Shown piece after piece: positions 1 through 8,167 of a DNA stretch of 38,277 bases. The DNA lies in assembly GCA_035651755.1 (NCBI GenBank), contig DASRFA010000035.1:1-38277 (forward strand). Direction: 5' to 3'. Position 1 is the first letter of the stretch. Each line of letters begins with the position of its first letter. The notes under the pieces were generated by a model. That model saw only the letters and a list, made by a program, of their open reading frames with translations, was not told where the DNA came from and searched no databases. A program made the position numbers and the translations under genes. The stretch comes from DASRFA01 sp035651755. GTDB taxonomy: Bacteria; Desulfobacterota; Binatia; UBA12015.

Positions 1-1
1 G

Positions 2-307
2 GAGGACGTCGGCCTCGTCTGCCCGGCGCACGGCGCCGTCTACCGCGACCATCGCCACCGGGCGCGCCAGCTGGTCCTCCACCACGAGTACCGCCTGCGC
101 CAGATGCTCGACGTCGTGCGAGCCGGGCCCGCGACCGCCTACGACGTCGCGCGCAGCGCGTTCGACTGGGTCTTCGAGGAGGGGACGGACCGTTTCCACC
201 GGGGAGCCGCGGTCATGGAAACGATCGCGCACCTCGAGCTGCTGCGGGCGCGCGGTGCGGCCGCGTCGGAGGACCGCGAAGGGGTGATCTACTACCGATC
301 GACTTGA
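2..307 (+). CDS. MBL-fold metallo-hydrolase, C-terminal part (5' truncated by window edge)
   Basis: The frame is open from the window edge and ends at a TGA at 305-307; about 101 residues are visible. It starts with LVCPAHG, which matches the late metal-binding His motif (P-x-HG) of metallo-beta-lactamase-fold hydrolases. A helical segment with HHEYRLRQML and then a small winged-helix-like tail (GPATAYDVARSAFDWVF) follow, which is the C-terminal arrangement of the LACTB2/glyoxalase-II-like subfamily. Substrate cannot be told from this fragment. The gene is convergent with the pilus operon that ends at 577. Family assignment is fairly secure; function beyond hydrolase is not. Confidence 0.8.
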   Translation, partial: EDVGLVCPAHGAVYRDHRHRARQLVLHHEYRLRQMLDVVRAGPATAYDVARSAFDWVFEEGTDRFHRGAAVMETIAHLELLRARGAAASEDREGVIYYRST

Positions 308-359
308 CGCCCGTCGAAGAGGCAGAAGCGCGCGGCCCGGCCGTCAGGAAGCGGAGCCG

Positions 360-422
360 AAAAAAGCGTCGGCGGGTGGACGGCAGGGGAGAGGAGGAAC
401 CCCACCGTACGCACCCGCCGAC
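360..422 (-). terminator. Intrinsic terminator of the first minor-pilin operon
   Basis: Perfect 11-bp inverted repeat: GTCGGCGGGTG at 368-378 and CACCCGCCGAC at 412-422. Two further inner stems (ACGG/CCGT and GGGG/CCCC) nest inside it. Read on the minus strand, the hairpin is followed by six T residues (360-365), the classic intrinsic-terminator layout. It lies about 155 bp past the stop of the last operon gene (577). The remainder of 308-576 shows no gene. Confidence 0.75.
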
Positions 423-576
423 TTGAGCGGTCTCGTCGTGACGAAGACCAGATGCGGGTGAAACGGCCGGAGGGGGTGGCGTTCGCCCTTCCTGAACCGA
501 CTGCCCCGCACCCATCCCGTTTGACGGATCGCCCAGACTCAATATTCGCTTTCCGCACGCTTTACTCAACCTGGAT

Positions 577-873
577 TTATTCAACCACGCCGTTGACGCG
601 TAGCTCCAAGACGCGTCCCGCCGCGTCGGTTTCCATCTGCGCGGGCATCCCAGCCCGAACGGACGCTCGCGAGACGGGTCTTCCGTCGCTTCGCACGTCC
701 GAGGAATCCTCGAAGAGGCCCCGCTGGCCCCCGACCTCGACCGCGTCCTCCGAGATCCACGTGATCACGCCGGACACCTGGTGCGTGTCGTCCTGAGCGA
801 ACGCCGGCGCGCACAGGAACGGCGCGACCGCCACGGCGATCGCCACGACGAGCTCTCGTTTCGCGTATCGCAT
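577..873 (-). CDS. Small secreted protein downstream of pilY1, PilY2-like
   Basis: 98 residues. An N-terminal signal peptide (MRYAKRELVVAIAVAVAPFL, then CAPAFA) has a probable signal-peptidase-I site at AFA|QDD. The mature part is a short beta-rich domain (HQVSGVITWISEDAVEVGGQ... VLELRVNG) of about 70 residues. The ATG at 873 is chosen because GAGGAG lies 7 nt upstream and the signal peptide starts there. It is the last gene of the operon, 38 bp after pilY1. In Pseudomonas a small periplasmic protein, PilY2, occupies the place next to pilY1 and has a similar size and layout; calling this PilY2-like is inference from position and architecture. A periplasmic accessory role in pilus biogenesis would fit. 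Confidence 0.75.
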   Translation of the reverse strand: MRYAKRELVVAIAVAVAPFLCAPAFAQDDTHQVSGVITWISEDAVEVGGQRGLFEDSSDVRSDGRPVSRASVRAGMPAQMETDAAGRVLELRVNGVVE

Positions 874-911
874 CCCACATCTCCTCGCTGGCAGCGCGAA
901 CCGCGGGCGGC

Positions 912-3900
912 TCACCACGCTTGGCGCCACGAGATCGGGACGACGTTCGCCGCGATCTGGGGCAGGAGGAGCGGCTGCAAGGCGATCCCTCCCCCCTTCG
1001 TGACGCCGAAGAAGGCCTTGGTCTCGTTGTCCCCGAACGTCACCTTGAGCGACGTCGGGATGCTCTGCCCGACCACCACGAAGCGGTCCGCGGCGACCAG
1101 CGTTCCGTTCGGGCCGGTCCCGATCCCGCCGCCCGTGCCCGAGCCGCCACCGAGCCCGCCGCCGCTGGTTCCCGCGAGATCGAGCGTCGGTCCTCCGAGG
1201 AGGGGATCCAGCACGTAGATCCGCGCCGTGCCGCCCGCCTGGCAGACCTGCGTCGACGGCGTGAACGTCGCGAACGCCACGTTGAAGAAGACCGTCGGGG
1301 GGGCGAGCACCTTTTCGCCCGGGTTCGAGAGCGTGAGGAACCACCCGTGGGCGTTCGCGATGTCGGTCGCCAGGTCCTTCGCCGCCTGCGTCCCGGCCTG
1401 GGTCACCCGGCCGGTGACGTTCACGAGGCTGCCCTCGCCGAGGTTGCTCGCGCCGTCGTCGCGCACCGCGTAGAAGCGGTTCGCGTCCGTGGTCTCGAGC
1501 GGGCTCGAGCGGTCGCCGGTGCCGAAGTAGACCATCACCGACCCGGCGTTGATCACGGCGTCGGGCGGGTAGAAGATCTTGAGGCCGGACGGCGCGCTGA
1601 AGAGCTTCGTGACCGTGAAGTCGTCGCCCACGCGCCACATGTTGCCGCCGAGGTCGCCGACGTAGCCGCGGTCGAAGATGCCGTCGCCGTTCACGTCGAA
1701 CGTGAGCACGTCGCTCGGGACCGCGAAGCTCATGCCCGAGGCCGACGCCTGGGCGATCTTCGCGCCGGTCGCGAGGTTCACCATGAAGATCGTCCGGCCA
1801 TACCCGGAGCTGTTCGGCGAGTCGGCGGTCGGGTTGTCGAAGTACGGGTCGTAGCCCCCGCCGAAGACGGCGACCTCGATCGGCGAGCCGCCGTTCGCGA
1901 ACTTCGTGAGCGCCGGGGACGACTGCGTCATCCCGAGCTCCGAGAACCCGGTCGTCCCGTTGTTGAGGCGCCAGACGAGCGCGGGCGCGTTCTTGCTCGT
2001 GATGTCGAGCGCGTAGTACGCGCGGCCGCCGCGCCCGAGCCCGAAGACCAGGATCTTGCGGCCGTCGGCGAGCTGCTTGTAGCGCGGCGAGGCGTCGACG
2101 AAGAACGGGTGCGACGACGCCTGTCCCGGGCGAAGCAGGTTCAGGTTCCCGAGCACGTCCGGCGGGACGAACGCCCAGGCCTCCGCGCCGGTCGCGTCGT
2201 CGAACGCGTGCAGCATGCCGTCGTTCGCTCCGACGATGATGAGCGCGTTGGTGCCGGTCGTGTCGTAGTTCACGATCAGCGGAACGGAGTGGATGATGTC
2301 GCCGAGGACCCAGCTCCGCTTCTCGGTCGTGTTGCCGTTGTTGTTCGAGTCGTAGGAGTCGAACCCGTAGACGTAGTCGATCAGCGCGTCGCGGTTCGCG
2401 GTCGTCGCGGCGGCGCCCGGCAAGCCGAGCATCGTCGGCGTGATCGCCGTGTTCGTCTTGCTGAACGCCTGCGCGGGCGCGGTGAGCGGGACGCTGCCGA
2501 GGTTGCCGGTCGCCGTCCCGGTGTAGGTGTAGATCTTCCGCTGCGAGAGGTTGCTCGCCTTGAGCACCGCGCCGACGCCGCCCGCCGTGACCGAGCTTCC
2601 GGACGGGCCGCCGGTCGTGGCGTCCCAGAACGACTCCCCCGTGCCCGTGATCGTGCCGTCGTCGGTCGTCGCGGACCCGCTCCCGACCGTGCAGGTCGGC
2701 GTGCTCGCGTTGCAGATCGTCCCGTGCTCCCGATCGAGGCCGTACTTCTTGATGTTGCCCGGCCACTCCTGCATCCCGGTGCGCGGGCTGAAGAGCGCCA
2801 CGTAGAGGCGATTGCCGGACTCGGTGCGGTTCGTCTGGCTGACGGGCACCACCGGCGCGACGAACGACTGCGCGTCGTTCTTGATCAGGTTCAGCGCTTC
2901 GCGAAGCGCGTCGTCGAGCTCGTCCGGCTGCGTCGCCGACAGGCATTGCCCGCCGCCGTACTTCTCGGCCGCGCGCCACAGGAGCGATCCGGCGCCCGAG
3001 TACGTGTCCCCGGCCGCCGGCTCCTCGCAGAAGTCGAAGCCGAAGGAGACGGCGTAGAGCGTGATCGGCTGGTTCTGGCTGTTGTTGAGGGGGAAGAGGC
3101 CTCGGATCTTGAACATCGCGTCGTCGAGGTAGTCGGAGCCGCAGTTGTAGGCCTCGCCCGTCGCCGCGATCCAGTTCGGGCTCGCGGGGTTCTCCTTGCC
3201 GTCCGCGTTCAGGTCGCCCGGGTTGCCGACGAAGGACTGGAGGCGCGTGAACGGGCACTGCGTCTGATCGGAGACGTTGCGATCGGCCTCCACCTCCGGG
3301 ATGCCGTCCGTCACCATCAGGAAGTAGTTCCGTTGGCAGGTGTACTGCACGGGCGACGTCGTGAAGCCGCTCTTCGTCGCCTGGCCGTTGAAGTACTTCC
3401 AGGCGTCGATCAGCCGATGGGTCGTCGGCGTCGCTCCGTTCGCGGTCTGGTTGTTGATGATCGTGGTGAGCGACGCGCGGCTCGACGCCGTCGAGTCCTG
3501 CACCGGAAATTGGAAAACGTTGTTATTGACTTGCCAGCTCGTGACCCACGTCGTGCTGCCGTAGTTCGCGTTGCTGTAGTCGATCCCCGGCGGATCGAAG
3601 ACCATCATCCCGAAGCGCACGTTGGCGTTCGCCGGGTCGTTCACGACCGAGGTCATCACGCCCTTCGCGACCGCGAGCTTGTTCTGCGCGGCGCACGTGT
3701 TTCCGATGCCGGTGCACTGCGTGTTCGACGTGCACGACTGGAACGGCGCCTGCGTGCAGTTCTTCGGCGCGTTGGTCTCGAAGTTCAGCCGATTGCCGTA
3801 CTTCCGCCGCGACTCGCGGTCGTCGGTGTCGTCGCCCGAGGGCGGCGGGATCTGGTCGTCGAACGTGGCCGCGCACGGGCTGTTGTCGATGACCCAGTTC

Positions 3901-4208
3901 GTCTGCGCGTTGCGGCACGTGCAGCTCCCGGCATTGACGTCGCCGCCCGACACGCCGTTCTTGTTGGCGCAGCGCGTGTAGATCGTTCCCTGCTGGAACG
4001 ACCCGGAGTACACCGTGTTCGGGTAGGTGTTGTAGGCCTGCGACCCCATGCTGCCCGAGTTGTCGAAGATGATGAAGACGTTGGGGTTGACCTGATTGCC
4101 GGTGAAGATGTCGATGTCGGAAGCGCGCGCCGCCTCCGCCGCGGCGACTGCGAGCGCGCCCGCCAGGAGCAGCGCGAACGCGCGACCGGTCCCTGCCCCG
4201 CTGCCCAT
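912..4208 (-). CDS. pilY1: PilY1/PilC family pilus tip adhesin and assembly factor
   Basis: 1098 residues with a signal peptide (about 1-29, cleavage near ARA|SD). The N-terminal half is a von Willebrand A domain: MIDAS DNSGSM at 49-54, with a later VTDG supplying the distal Asp. Inserted cysteines (CSCTCR-type spacing) suggest disulfides. The C-terminal half is the PilY1 beta-propeller, recognised by VGANDGMLHAFDDATG, FGGGYDPYFDN and the calcium-loop motif DVNGDGIFDRGYVGD. PilY1 proteins sit at the pilus tip, antagonise PilT-driven retraction through calcium binding, and help adhesion and surface sensing. The ATG at 4208 has a GGGGGAA ribosome site. It follows pilX by 22 bp in the fimT-pilV-pilW-pilX-pilY1 operon. 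Length is normal for the family. Confidence 0.95.
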   Translation of the reverse strand: MGSGAGTGRAFALLLAGALAVAAAEAARASDIDIFTGNQVNPNVFIIFDNSGSMGSQAYNTYPNTVYSGSFQQGTIYTRCANKNGVSGGDVNAGSCTCRNAQTNWVIDNSPCAATFDDQIPPPSGDDTDDRESRRKYGNRLNFETNAPKNCTQAPFQSCTSNTQCTGIGNTCAAQNKLAVAKGVMTSVVNDPANANVRFGMMVFDPPGIDYSNANYGSTTWVTSWQVNNNVFQFPVQDSTASSRASLTTIINNQTANGATPTTHRLIDAWKYFNGQATKSGFTTSPVQYTCQRNYFLMVTDGIPEVEADRNVSDQTQCPFTRLQSFVGNPGDLNADGKENPASPNWIAATGEAYNCGSDYLDDAMFKIRGLFPLNNSQNQPITLYAVSFGFDFCEEPAAGDTYSGAGSLLWRAAEKYGGGQCLSATQPDELDDALREALNLIKNDAQSFVAPVVPVSQTNRTESGNRLYVALFSPRTGMQEWPGNIKKYGLDREHGTICNASTPTCTVGSGSATTDDGTITGTGESFWDATTGGPSGSSVTAGGVGAVLKASNLSQRKIYTYTGTATGNLGSVPLTAPAQAFSKTNTAITPTMLGLPGAAATTANRDALIDYVYGFDSYDSNNNGNTTEKRSWVLGDIIHSVPLIVNYDTTGTNALIIVGANDGMLHAFDDATGAEAWAFVPPDVLGNLNLLRPGQASSHPFFVDASPRYKQLADGRKILVFGLGRGGRAYYALDITSKNAPALVWRLNNGTTGFSELGMTQSSPALTKFANGGSPIEVAVFGGGYDPYFDNPTADSPNSSGYGRTIFMVNLATGAKIAQASASGMSFAVPSDVLTFDVNGDGIFDRGYVGDLGGNMWRVGDDFTVTKLFSAPSGLKIFYPPDAVINAGSVMVYFGTGDRSSPLETTDANRFYAVRDDGASNLGEGSLVNVTGRVTQAGTQAAKDLATDIANAHGWFLTLSNPGEKVLAPPTVFFNVAFATFTPSTQVCQAGGTARIYVLDPLLGGPTLDLAGTSGGGLGGGSGTGGGIGTGPNGTLVAADRFVVVGQSIPTSLKVTFGDNETKAFFGVTKGGGIALQPLLLPQIAANVVPISWRQAW

Positions 4209-4230
4209 TCACGTTCCCCCGTCGCGCTCT

Positions 4231-4722
4231 TCAGTTGCCGCAGTCGGCGCACGGGCCCGGCCTCGCGGCTTTCATCGAGACCGTGCTCGCCGGATCGACG
4301 CCGGCCGTCGTGATGTTCTTCCGCGCGTCGAGGCGGAAGATGTACATCTTCCCGAGCCCCTCGTTCTGACCGAATTGCGCCGGACGCACGTTGCCGTCGA
4401 CCGTGCGGATGAGGAGGTTTCCCGGCAGCGCCCGGTACGCCTCGTAGTTCGCGGTGACCGTGCTCTTCAGATCCGCGGGGCCACCCTCGAGGTTCGTCGC
4501 GCGCGGCGCCATGAACGGGACGAAGTTGTTGATGTCGGAGAGCCCGTAGTACGCGGCGCCGTCGGCGGCGTAGAACGCGTTCGCCGCGTGCGTCGAGAGC
4601 GCCGCGGTGAGGGTCGACATCTGGCCGCTCGTCGCGACGGCGAGCGTCAAGCCGGCGAGCGCCGCGACGATGCCGAGCGCCACGACCATGATGATGCCGC
4701 GTTCGTCGCGTACCGGATTCAT
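4231..4722 (-). CDS. pilX: Minor pilin PilX-like
   Basis: 163 residues. A short charged leader ending DERG is followed by a hydrophobic helix (IIMVVALGIVAALAGLTLAV) and then STHAANAFYAADGAAYYGL, the conserved segment after the PilX/GspK helix. Glu5 is absent, as is usual for the PilX/GspK type, which caps the pseudopilin complex. A C-terminal CADC may form a disulfide. It starts 2 bp after the pilW stop (CTGAGCATG), so translation is probably coupled. The product is expected to be cleaved by PilD and inserted in the inner membrane, priming pilus assembly with PilV, PilW, FimT and PilY1. Confidence 0.85.
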   Translation of the reverse strand: MNPVRDERGIIMVVALGIVAALAGLTLAVATSGQMSTLTAALSTHAANAFYAADGAAYYGLSDINNFVPFMAPRATNLEGGPADLKSTVTANYEAYRALPGNLLIRTVDGNVRPAQFGQNEGLGKMYIFRLDARKNITTAGVDPASTVSMKAARPGPCADCGN

Positions 4723-4724
4723 GC

Positions 4725-5561
4725 TCAGCTCAGGCTGAAGCGGAACGCGAGGTTCCGCAGGTTGGCCTCGGTCGTGACCGAGGACGTCGCGTCGGGGTTC
4801 CCGGGGAGCTTCGTCGGCTGGCGCGCGACGAGGCTGAGGATCACGGACCGCACGTCGGTTCCGGGGGTCGGGGTCACGACGCCCGCCTGGTCGACGTACT
4901 GCATGCTGAACGTCGACGCGTTGTCCGCGACGACCTGCCCGTTCCGCCGCAGGAGAGTGCCGTCGTAGGTGTACGTCACGACCTCGATCTGCGTCACGTC
5001 GGGACCGATCGGGTAGGCGTGCGCGAGCGGCGTGGGACCGAGCCCGATGTCCAGGTTGTTGAGGCCGTTCGCCGCGACGCTCGCGATCGTCTTCACCTCG
5101 GAGTTGAGGCCGCTGTCGACGAGCACGAGGTTGCCCGCCTGGAAGGTCGCGCCGTTCGTCGGCCTTGCGACGGTGATCGTCGACACGCCGGCCGCGGCCG
5201 CGGTCACGAGCGTCGTCGAGACGTCCGAGTAGTTGCCGCGCAGCGTGAGCGTGGTGACGCCGCCCGCGACCGTCACCTGGAGCGGCGGAACGTTCTCGGT
5301 CGGCGCGACGCCGAGCATCCCGTAGCCCGCCATCCGGAGGTCCTCGCTCAGCAGCTCCCCCGCGCCGCGCGCGGTCACCTGCGTGTCCGCGACGCCGGAC
5401 TGCATCGCCGCGCCGCGCCCCTGCACCCGCACGGCCGCGAAGACGACCGTCAGGACGAACGTCGCCATGAACGCCGCGACCAGGAGCTCGGCGATCGTGT
5501 ATCCGGCCTCGCTCGCGAGAAGTCCGCTGCCGGCCGACGGCTTCGCCGCTGCGCCGCTCAT
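4725..5561 (-). CDS. pilW: Minor pilin PilW
   Basis: 278 residues beginning MSGAAAKPSAG. The class III prepilin site is SEAG|YTIAELLVAAF (Glu5 present), followed by a 20-residue hydrophobic helix. LSEDLRMAGYGMLG is the conserved PilW/GspJ segment after the helix. The ATG at 5561 overlaps the pilV stop (ATGA), which fixes the start; the frame is open far upstream but that part is only a shadow of pilV and fimT. Known role: a minor pilin of the priming complex, linking PilX and PilY1 to PilV and FimU. The rest is beta-rich, as expected of the C-terminal pilin domain. Confidence 0.88.
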   Translation of the reverse strand: MSGAAAKPSAGSGLLASEAGYTIAELLVAAFMATFVLTVVFAAVRVQGRGAAMQSGVADTQVTARGAGELLSEDLRMAGYGMLGVAPTENVPPLQVTVAGGVTTLTLRGNYSDVSTTLVTAAAAGVSTITVARPTNGATFQAGNLVLVDSGLNSEVKTIASVAANGLNNLDIGLGPTPLAHAYPIGPDVTQIEVVTYTYDGTLLRRNGQVVADNASTFSMQYVDQAGVVTPTPGTDVRSVILSLVARQPTKLPGNPDATSSVTTEANLRNLAFRFSLS

Positions 5562-5986
5562 GGGTTCGTCACCGCGCTCACGACGGTCGCCAGGCGGACG
5601 CTCTGCGGACCGAAGCGATCCGTCCACGACGCGACCACCTGGACGCGCCGGTTCGAGCCTACGGTCGTCACGGTGCGCGTCAGGTCGAAGCGGACGCCGT
5701 CGACCGTCGTGTTGCTGGTCGCCGCCTGGACGTTCGCGAAGTTGCTCCGCCGCATGAGCTCGAGGTCCTGGTTCGCCACGTAGGTCGCGAGGCCCTGGTT
5801 CTTGCCGAGCGTCTGCGCCTTGCTCCCCATCGCCTGCACTCCGGCCATGCCGAGGAAGGCGACCGCGAGGATCAGGATCGCGAAGAGGGTCTCGACGATC
5901 GTGAGCCCGCGCTCGGAGGCGAGCCGCGCGCGGGCGTCCGCCTGCGAGCCGCCGGAGCGGGTCGTGCGCCGTCCGGTCATCGCCAT
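5558..5986 (-). CDS. pilV: Minor pilin PilV
   Basis: 142 residues. The prepilin site is SERG|LTIVETLFAILILAV with Glu5; GMAGVQAMGSKAQTLGKNQ follows the helix, typical of PilV/GspI. ATG at 5986 is preferred because AAGGA lies 9 nt upstream. An in-frame ATG at 5980 would instead overlap the fimT stop (ATGA) and is an equally coupled alternative that shortens the leader by two residues. The gene overlaps fimT upstream and pilW downstream, so the operon is very tight. Role: minor pilin of the assembly-priming complex, processed by PilD. Confidence 0.88.
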   Translation of the reverse strand: MAMTGRRTTRSGGSQADARARLASERGLTIVETLFAILILAVAFLGMAGVQAMGSKAQTLGKNQGLATYVANQDLELMRRSNFANVQAATSNTTVDGVRFDLTRTVTTVGSNRRVQVVASWTDRFGPQSVRLATVVSAVTNP

Positions 5987-6705
5987 CCCGAGCCGTCCTT
6001 CGTGAAGAGCCGGATCCGTCCCGCACCCGTCACGGACACGACGTACGAGTAGTTGCCGTCGGACGAGGCGATGAAGAACGAGCCAGGTGCGACGGGAAGC
6101 CCGCGCGCGGTGAAGATCAGCCGACCCGGCGGTGTCGCGGCGGCTGCCGCGACCCCGTACGGATCGACGGTCGCGCCGTTGAGCGAGAAGTTCACGCCCG
6201 GGAGGCGGGTCCCGAGCGACTGCGTGCGAACGGCATCGTCGTCGGCCGAGATCGCGGGTGGCACCTTCTCCCGCTTGACCGTATAATTGACGCCTGACCC
6301 CGCGGTGACGTCGACGTAGTGCGGGACGCCCGTCCTCTGCGCCATCTCGCGCGCGAAGTTCAGGTCGGCGAGGACGTGCGTCGCGGCCGCGCTCGTCCGC
6401 ATCTGGAGCGCGACGGCGGTGTACTTCGGCACCGCGATCGCCCCCAGGATCGCGAACATGCTGCACGCGACGAGGAGCTCCATGAGCGTCCAGCCGGCCT
6501 CGCCGCCGACGCGCGACGTCGCCCGGTGCCGGCTCCGTCCGGCAGGAGTCGGGGCGGCGCCCCGCGCGATGCACGCGCGCCGCTCCCCGCGGTCGCGCGC
6601 GCGCACGAGCGATGCGGTGGCCGCCGCCGCACCCCCGGCGGCGGCCCGCATCGGCTGCGACGACGTCCCCTCACGCCGGCGCACGATCATTCCGAAGCAG
6701 TGCAC
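5977..6705 (-). CDS. fimT: Minor pilin FimT/GspH-like with unusually long leader
   Basis: 242 residues if started at GTG 6705, where GGGAGG lies 6 nt upstream and just after a candidate sigma-54 promoter; TTG 6735 and ATG 6690 are weaker options. The prepilin site GEAG|WTLMELLVACSMFAILGAIAVPKY has Glu5. The ensuing beta-rich domain (MAQRTGVPHYVDV... GRLIFTARGLPV) is GspH-like. The region before the cleavage site is about 71 residues, Arg/Ala-rich, and much longer than the usual 5-25, so either the real start is internal (an in-frame GTG near residue 34) or the leader is truly long. First gene of the operon that ends at 577. Mature residue 1 would be Trp instead of Phe. Confidence 0.82.
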   Translation of the reverse strand: MHCFGMIVRRREGTSSQPMRAAAGGAAAATASLVRARDRGERRACIARGAAPTPAGRSRHRATSRVGGEAGWTLMELLVACSMFAILGAIAVPKYTAVALQMRTSAAATHVLADLNFAREMAQRTGVPHYVDVTAGSGVNYTVKREKVPPAISADDDAVRTQSLGTRLPGVNFSLNGATVDPYGVAAAAATPPGRLIFTARGLPVAPGSFFIASSDGNYSYVVSVTGAGRIRLFTKDGSGWR

Positions 6706-6730
6706 GCGGTCCCTCCCACCTGCTGGCGAC

Positions 6731-6746
6731 AGCAAGGGACGTTCCT
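6731..6746 (-). promoter_or_regulatory. Candidate sigma-54 promoter of the first minor-pilin operon
   Basis: Minus-strand AGGAACGTCCCTTGCT has the invariant GG at -24 and GC at -12 separated by 10 nt, and a perfect TTGCT; the -24 half deviates from TGGCAC (AGGAAC). The predicted transcription start near 6720 leaves a leader of about 15 nt carrying the GGGAGG ribosome site for GTG 6705. Confidence 0.5.
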
Positions 6747-6823
6747 CGGGCGACCGCGCGCGTGCCCGGAAAAATCCTTGTTACGCGGGCCGTTTCGGAT
6801 AGTCTTCGACGCGCTTGCGTCCC

Positions 6824-8167
6824 GTGAGCGGCAAAATCTCGACGCCGGAGACGCCAGCGCGCCACGCCGGTGAGCGTCTCGGAAAGCGGCCTCCCGAGCG
6901 TTCTCCGGGGCGCGGCACACGACCGCCGCTCGGCTGGCGACAGCGCGTCGCGCTCGCCGTCGCGGGGACCATCGCGGGGCTCGCCATCGCCGAGATCGGC
7001 GCGCGCGCGCTCGGCTACGACTTCCGCCCGCACATGCGGAACCGCGTGTACTTCGCCGAGCCCGACGCGCTCCTCGGGTGGCGCAATCGCCCCGGCGTGA
7101 GCGGCCCGTACGGAGGCGACGAGTTCCTCACCTGGGTCACGATCAACGCCGACGCCCAGCGCGGCCGCGCCTACCCCCGCGAGCGCACGCCGGGGACGTT
7201 CAGGATCGCCGTGCTCGGCGACTCGCAGGCGTGGGGCGACGGAGTCGCCGACGACGAGACCTTCGCGGACCTCCTCGACGTCGCGGGCGGAGATCGCGTC
7301 GAGGTCCTGAACTTCTCGGCTCCCGGCTACGGGACCGACCAGGAGCTGCTCGCGCTCGACGACCGGGCGGCGCGCTGGGCGCCGGACGTCGTCGTGATCG
7401 CGACGTACATCGGCAACGATCTCGCGGACAACGCGAGCCCGGGCACCTGGCAGTACCCGAAGCCGTACTTCCGGAGCGGCGCCCGCGGCGAGCTCGTCCT
7501 CGAAGGCGTGCCGGTCGCGATCCCGCGCGCGACGCACCTCGCGGTCGACGCGTACCGGCTCGCGATGCGGTACTCGGCGTTCCTGAACGCGATCGGCGAG
7601 GCGACCGCGAATGCGCCCCCTCCGTTCCTGCGCGTGGACGAGCTGCCGGCGCACACGCCGATCCACCGGACGATCTACGGCCCGCGCCCGACCGACGCGG
7701 ACGAGCGCACGCTCGACTTGACCGAGCGGCTCCTGACGACCGCGGCGGAGCACGCGCGCGCGATCGGCGCGCGACCCGTCGTCCTCCTCGTCCCCGATCT
7801 CTGGCAGGTCGACGTCGCGAACCGCCCGGACTGGCGTCGCGAGCTGCGCGCGGCCGGAGCCGACTGGCGCCGGCCGCAGCGGCGTCTGACGCAGGCGCTC
7901 GAGGGTCGCGGCATCGAGGTGATCGACGCGCTGCCGGCGCTCGCGCGCGCGTCGCGGCACGCCCGCGTCGGCGACGAGCACACCTACTACCGCGGCTGGC
8001 GCCATCTGACGGCGCGCGGCCACCGGACGCTGGCGCGTCTCCTCGCGCCCCGGCTCGGGGTCGCGACCCCGCGCGGGGAGGTGGCGCCCGCTGCGGCAGG
8101 CCGCGCGACGCCGGCCGGCTCAGGCGTCGACGAGAGCGAGCAGCACGGCGGCGCGCGGCAGCCGTAG
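6824..8167 (+). CDS. Membrane-anchored SGNH/GDSL-type hydrolase
   Basis: About 447 residues. A cytoplasmic Arg/Pro-rich N-terminus and one signal-anchor helix (RVALAVAGTIAGLAIAEIG, 41-59) precede a periplasmic SGNH domain. Block I is LGDSQAWG with nucleophile Ser134; block III is the GND motif at 197-199; the C-terminal catalytic His is H394 or H400 in YRGWRHLTARGH. Such proteins remove or transfer acyl groups on glycans or lipids; the substrate is unknown. GTG 6824 is taken as start; TTG 6815 is an alternative and neither has a clear ribosome site. It is divergent from fimT and its last 48 bp overlap the 3' end of the convergent pilX-like gene. The extra C-terminal tail of about 35 residues lies in that overlap. 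Confidence 0.75.
   Translation: MSGKISTPETPARHAGERLGKRPPERSPGRGTRPPLGWRQRVALAVAGTIAGLAIAEIGARALGYDFRPHMRNRVYFAEPDALLGWRNRPGVSGPYGGDEFLTWVTINADAQRGRAYPRERTPGTFRIAVLGDSQAWGDGVADDETFADLLDVAGGDRVEVLNFSAPGYGTDQELLALDDRAARWAPDVVVIATYIGNDLADNASPGTWQYPKPYFRSGARGELVLEGVPVAIPRATHLAVDAYRLAMRYSAFLNAIGEATANAPPPFLRVDELPAHTPIHRTIYGPRPTDADERTLDLTERLLTTAAEHARAIGARPVVLLVPDLWQVDVANRPDWRRELRAAGADWRRPQRRLTQALEGRGIEVIDALPALARASRHARVGDEHTYYRGWRHLTARGHRTLARLLAPRLGVATPRGEVAPAAAGRATPAGSGVDESEQHGGARQP

Noticed and set aside
921..4313. Very long plus-strand open frame antisense to pilY1
   Set aside because: Arg/Val/Ala-rich composition, no family features and no ribosome site; it is the mirror of a strongly recognised PilY1 in high-GC DNA.
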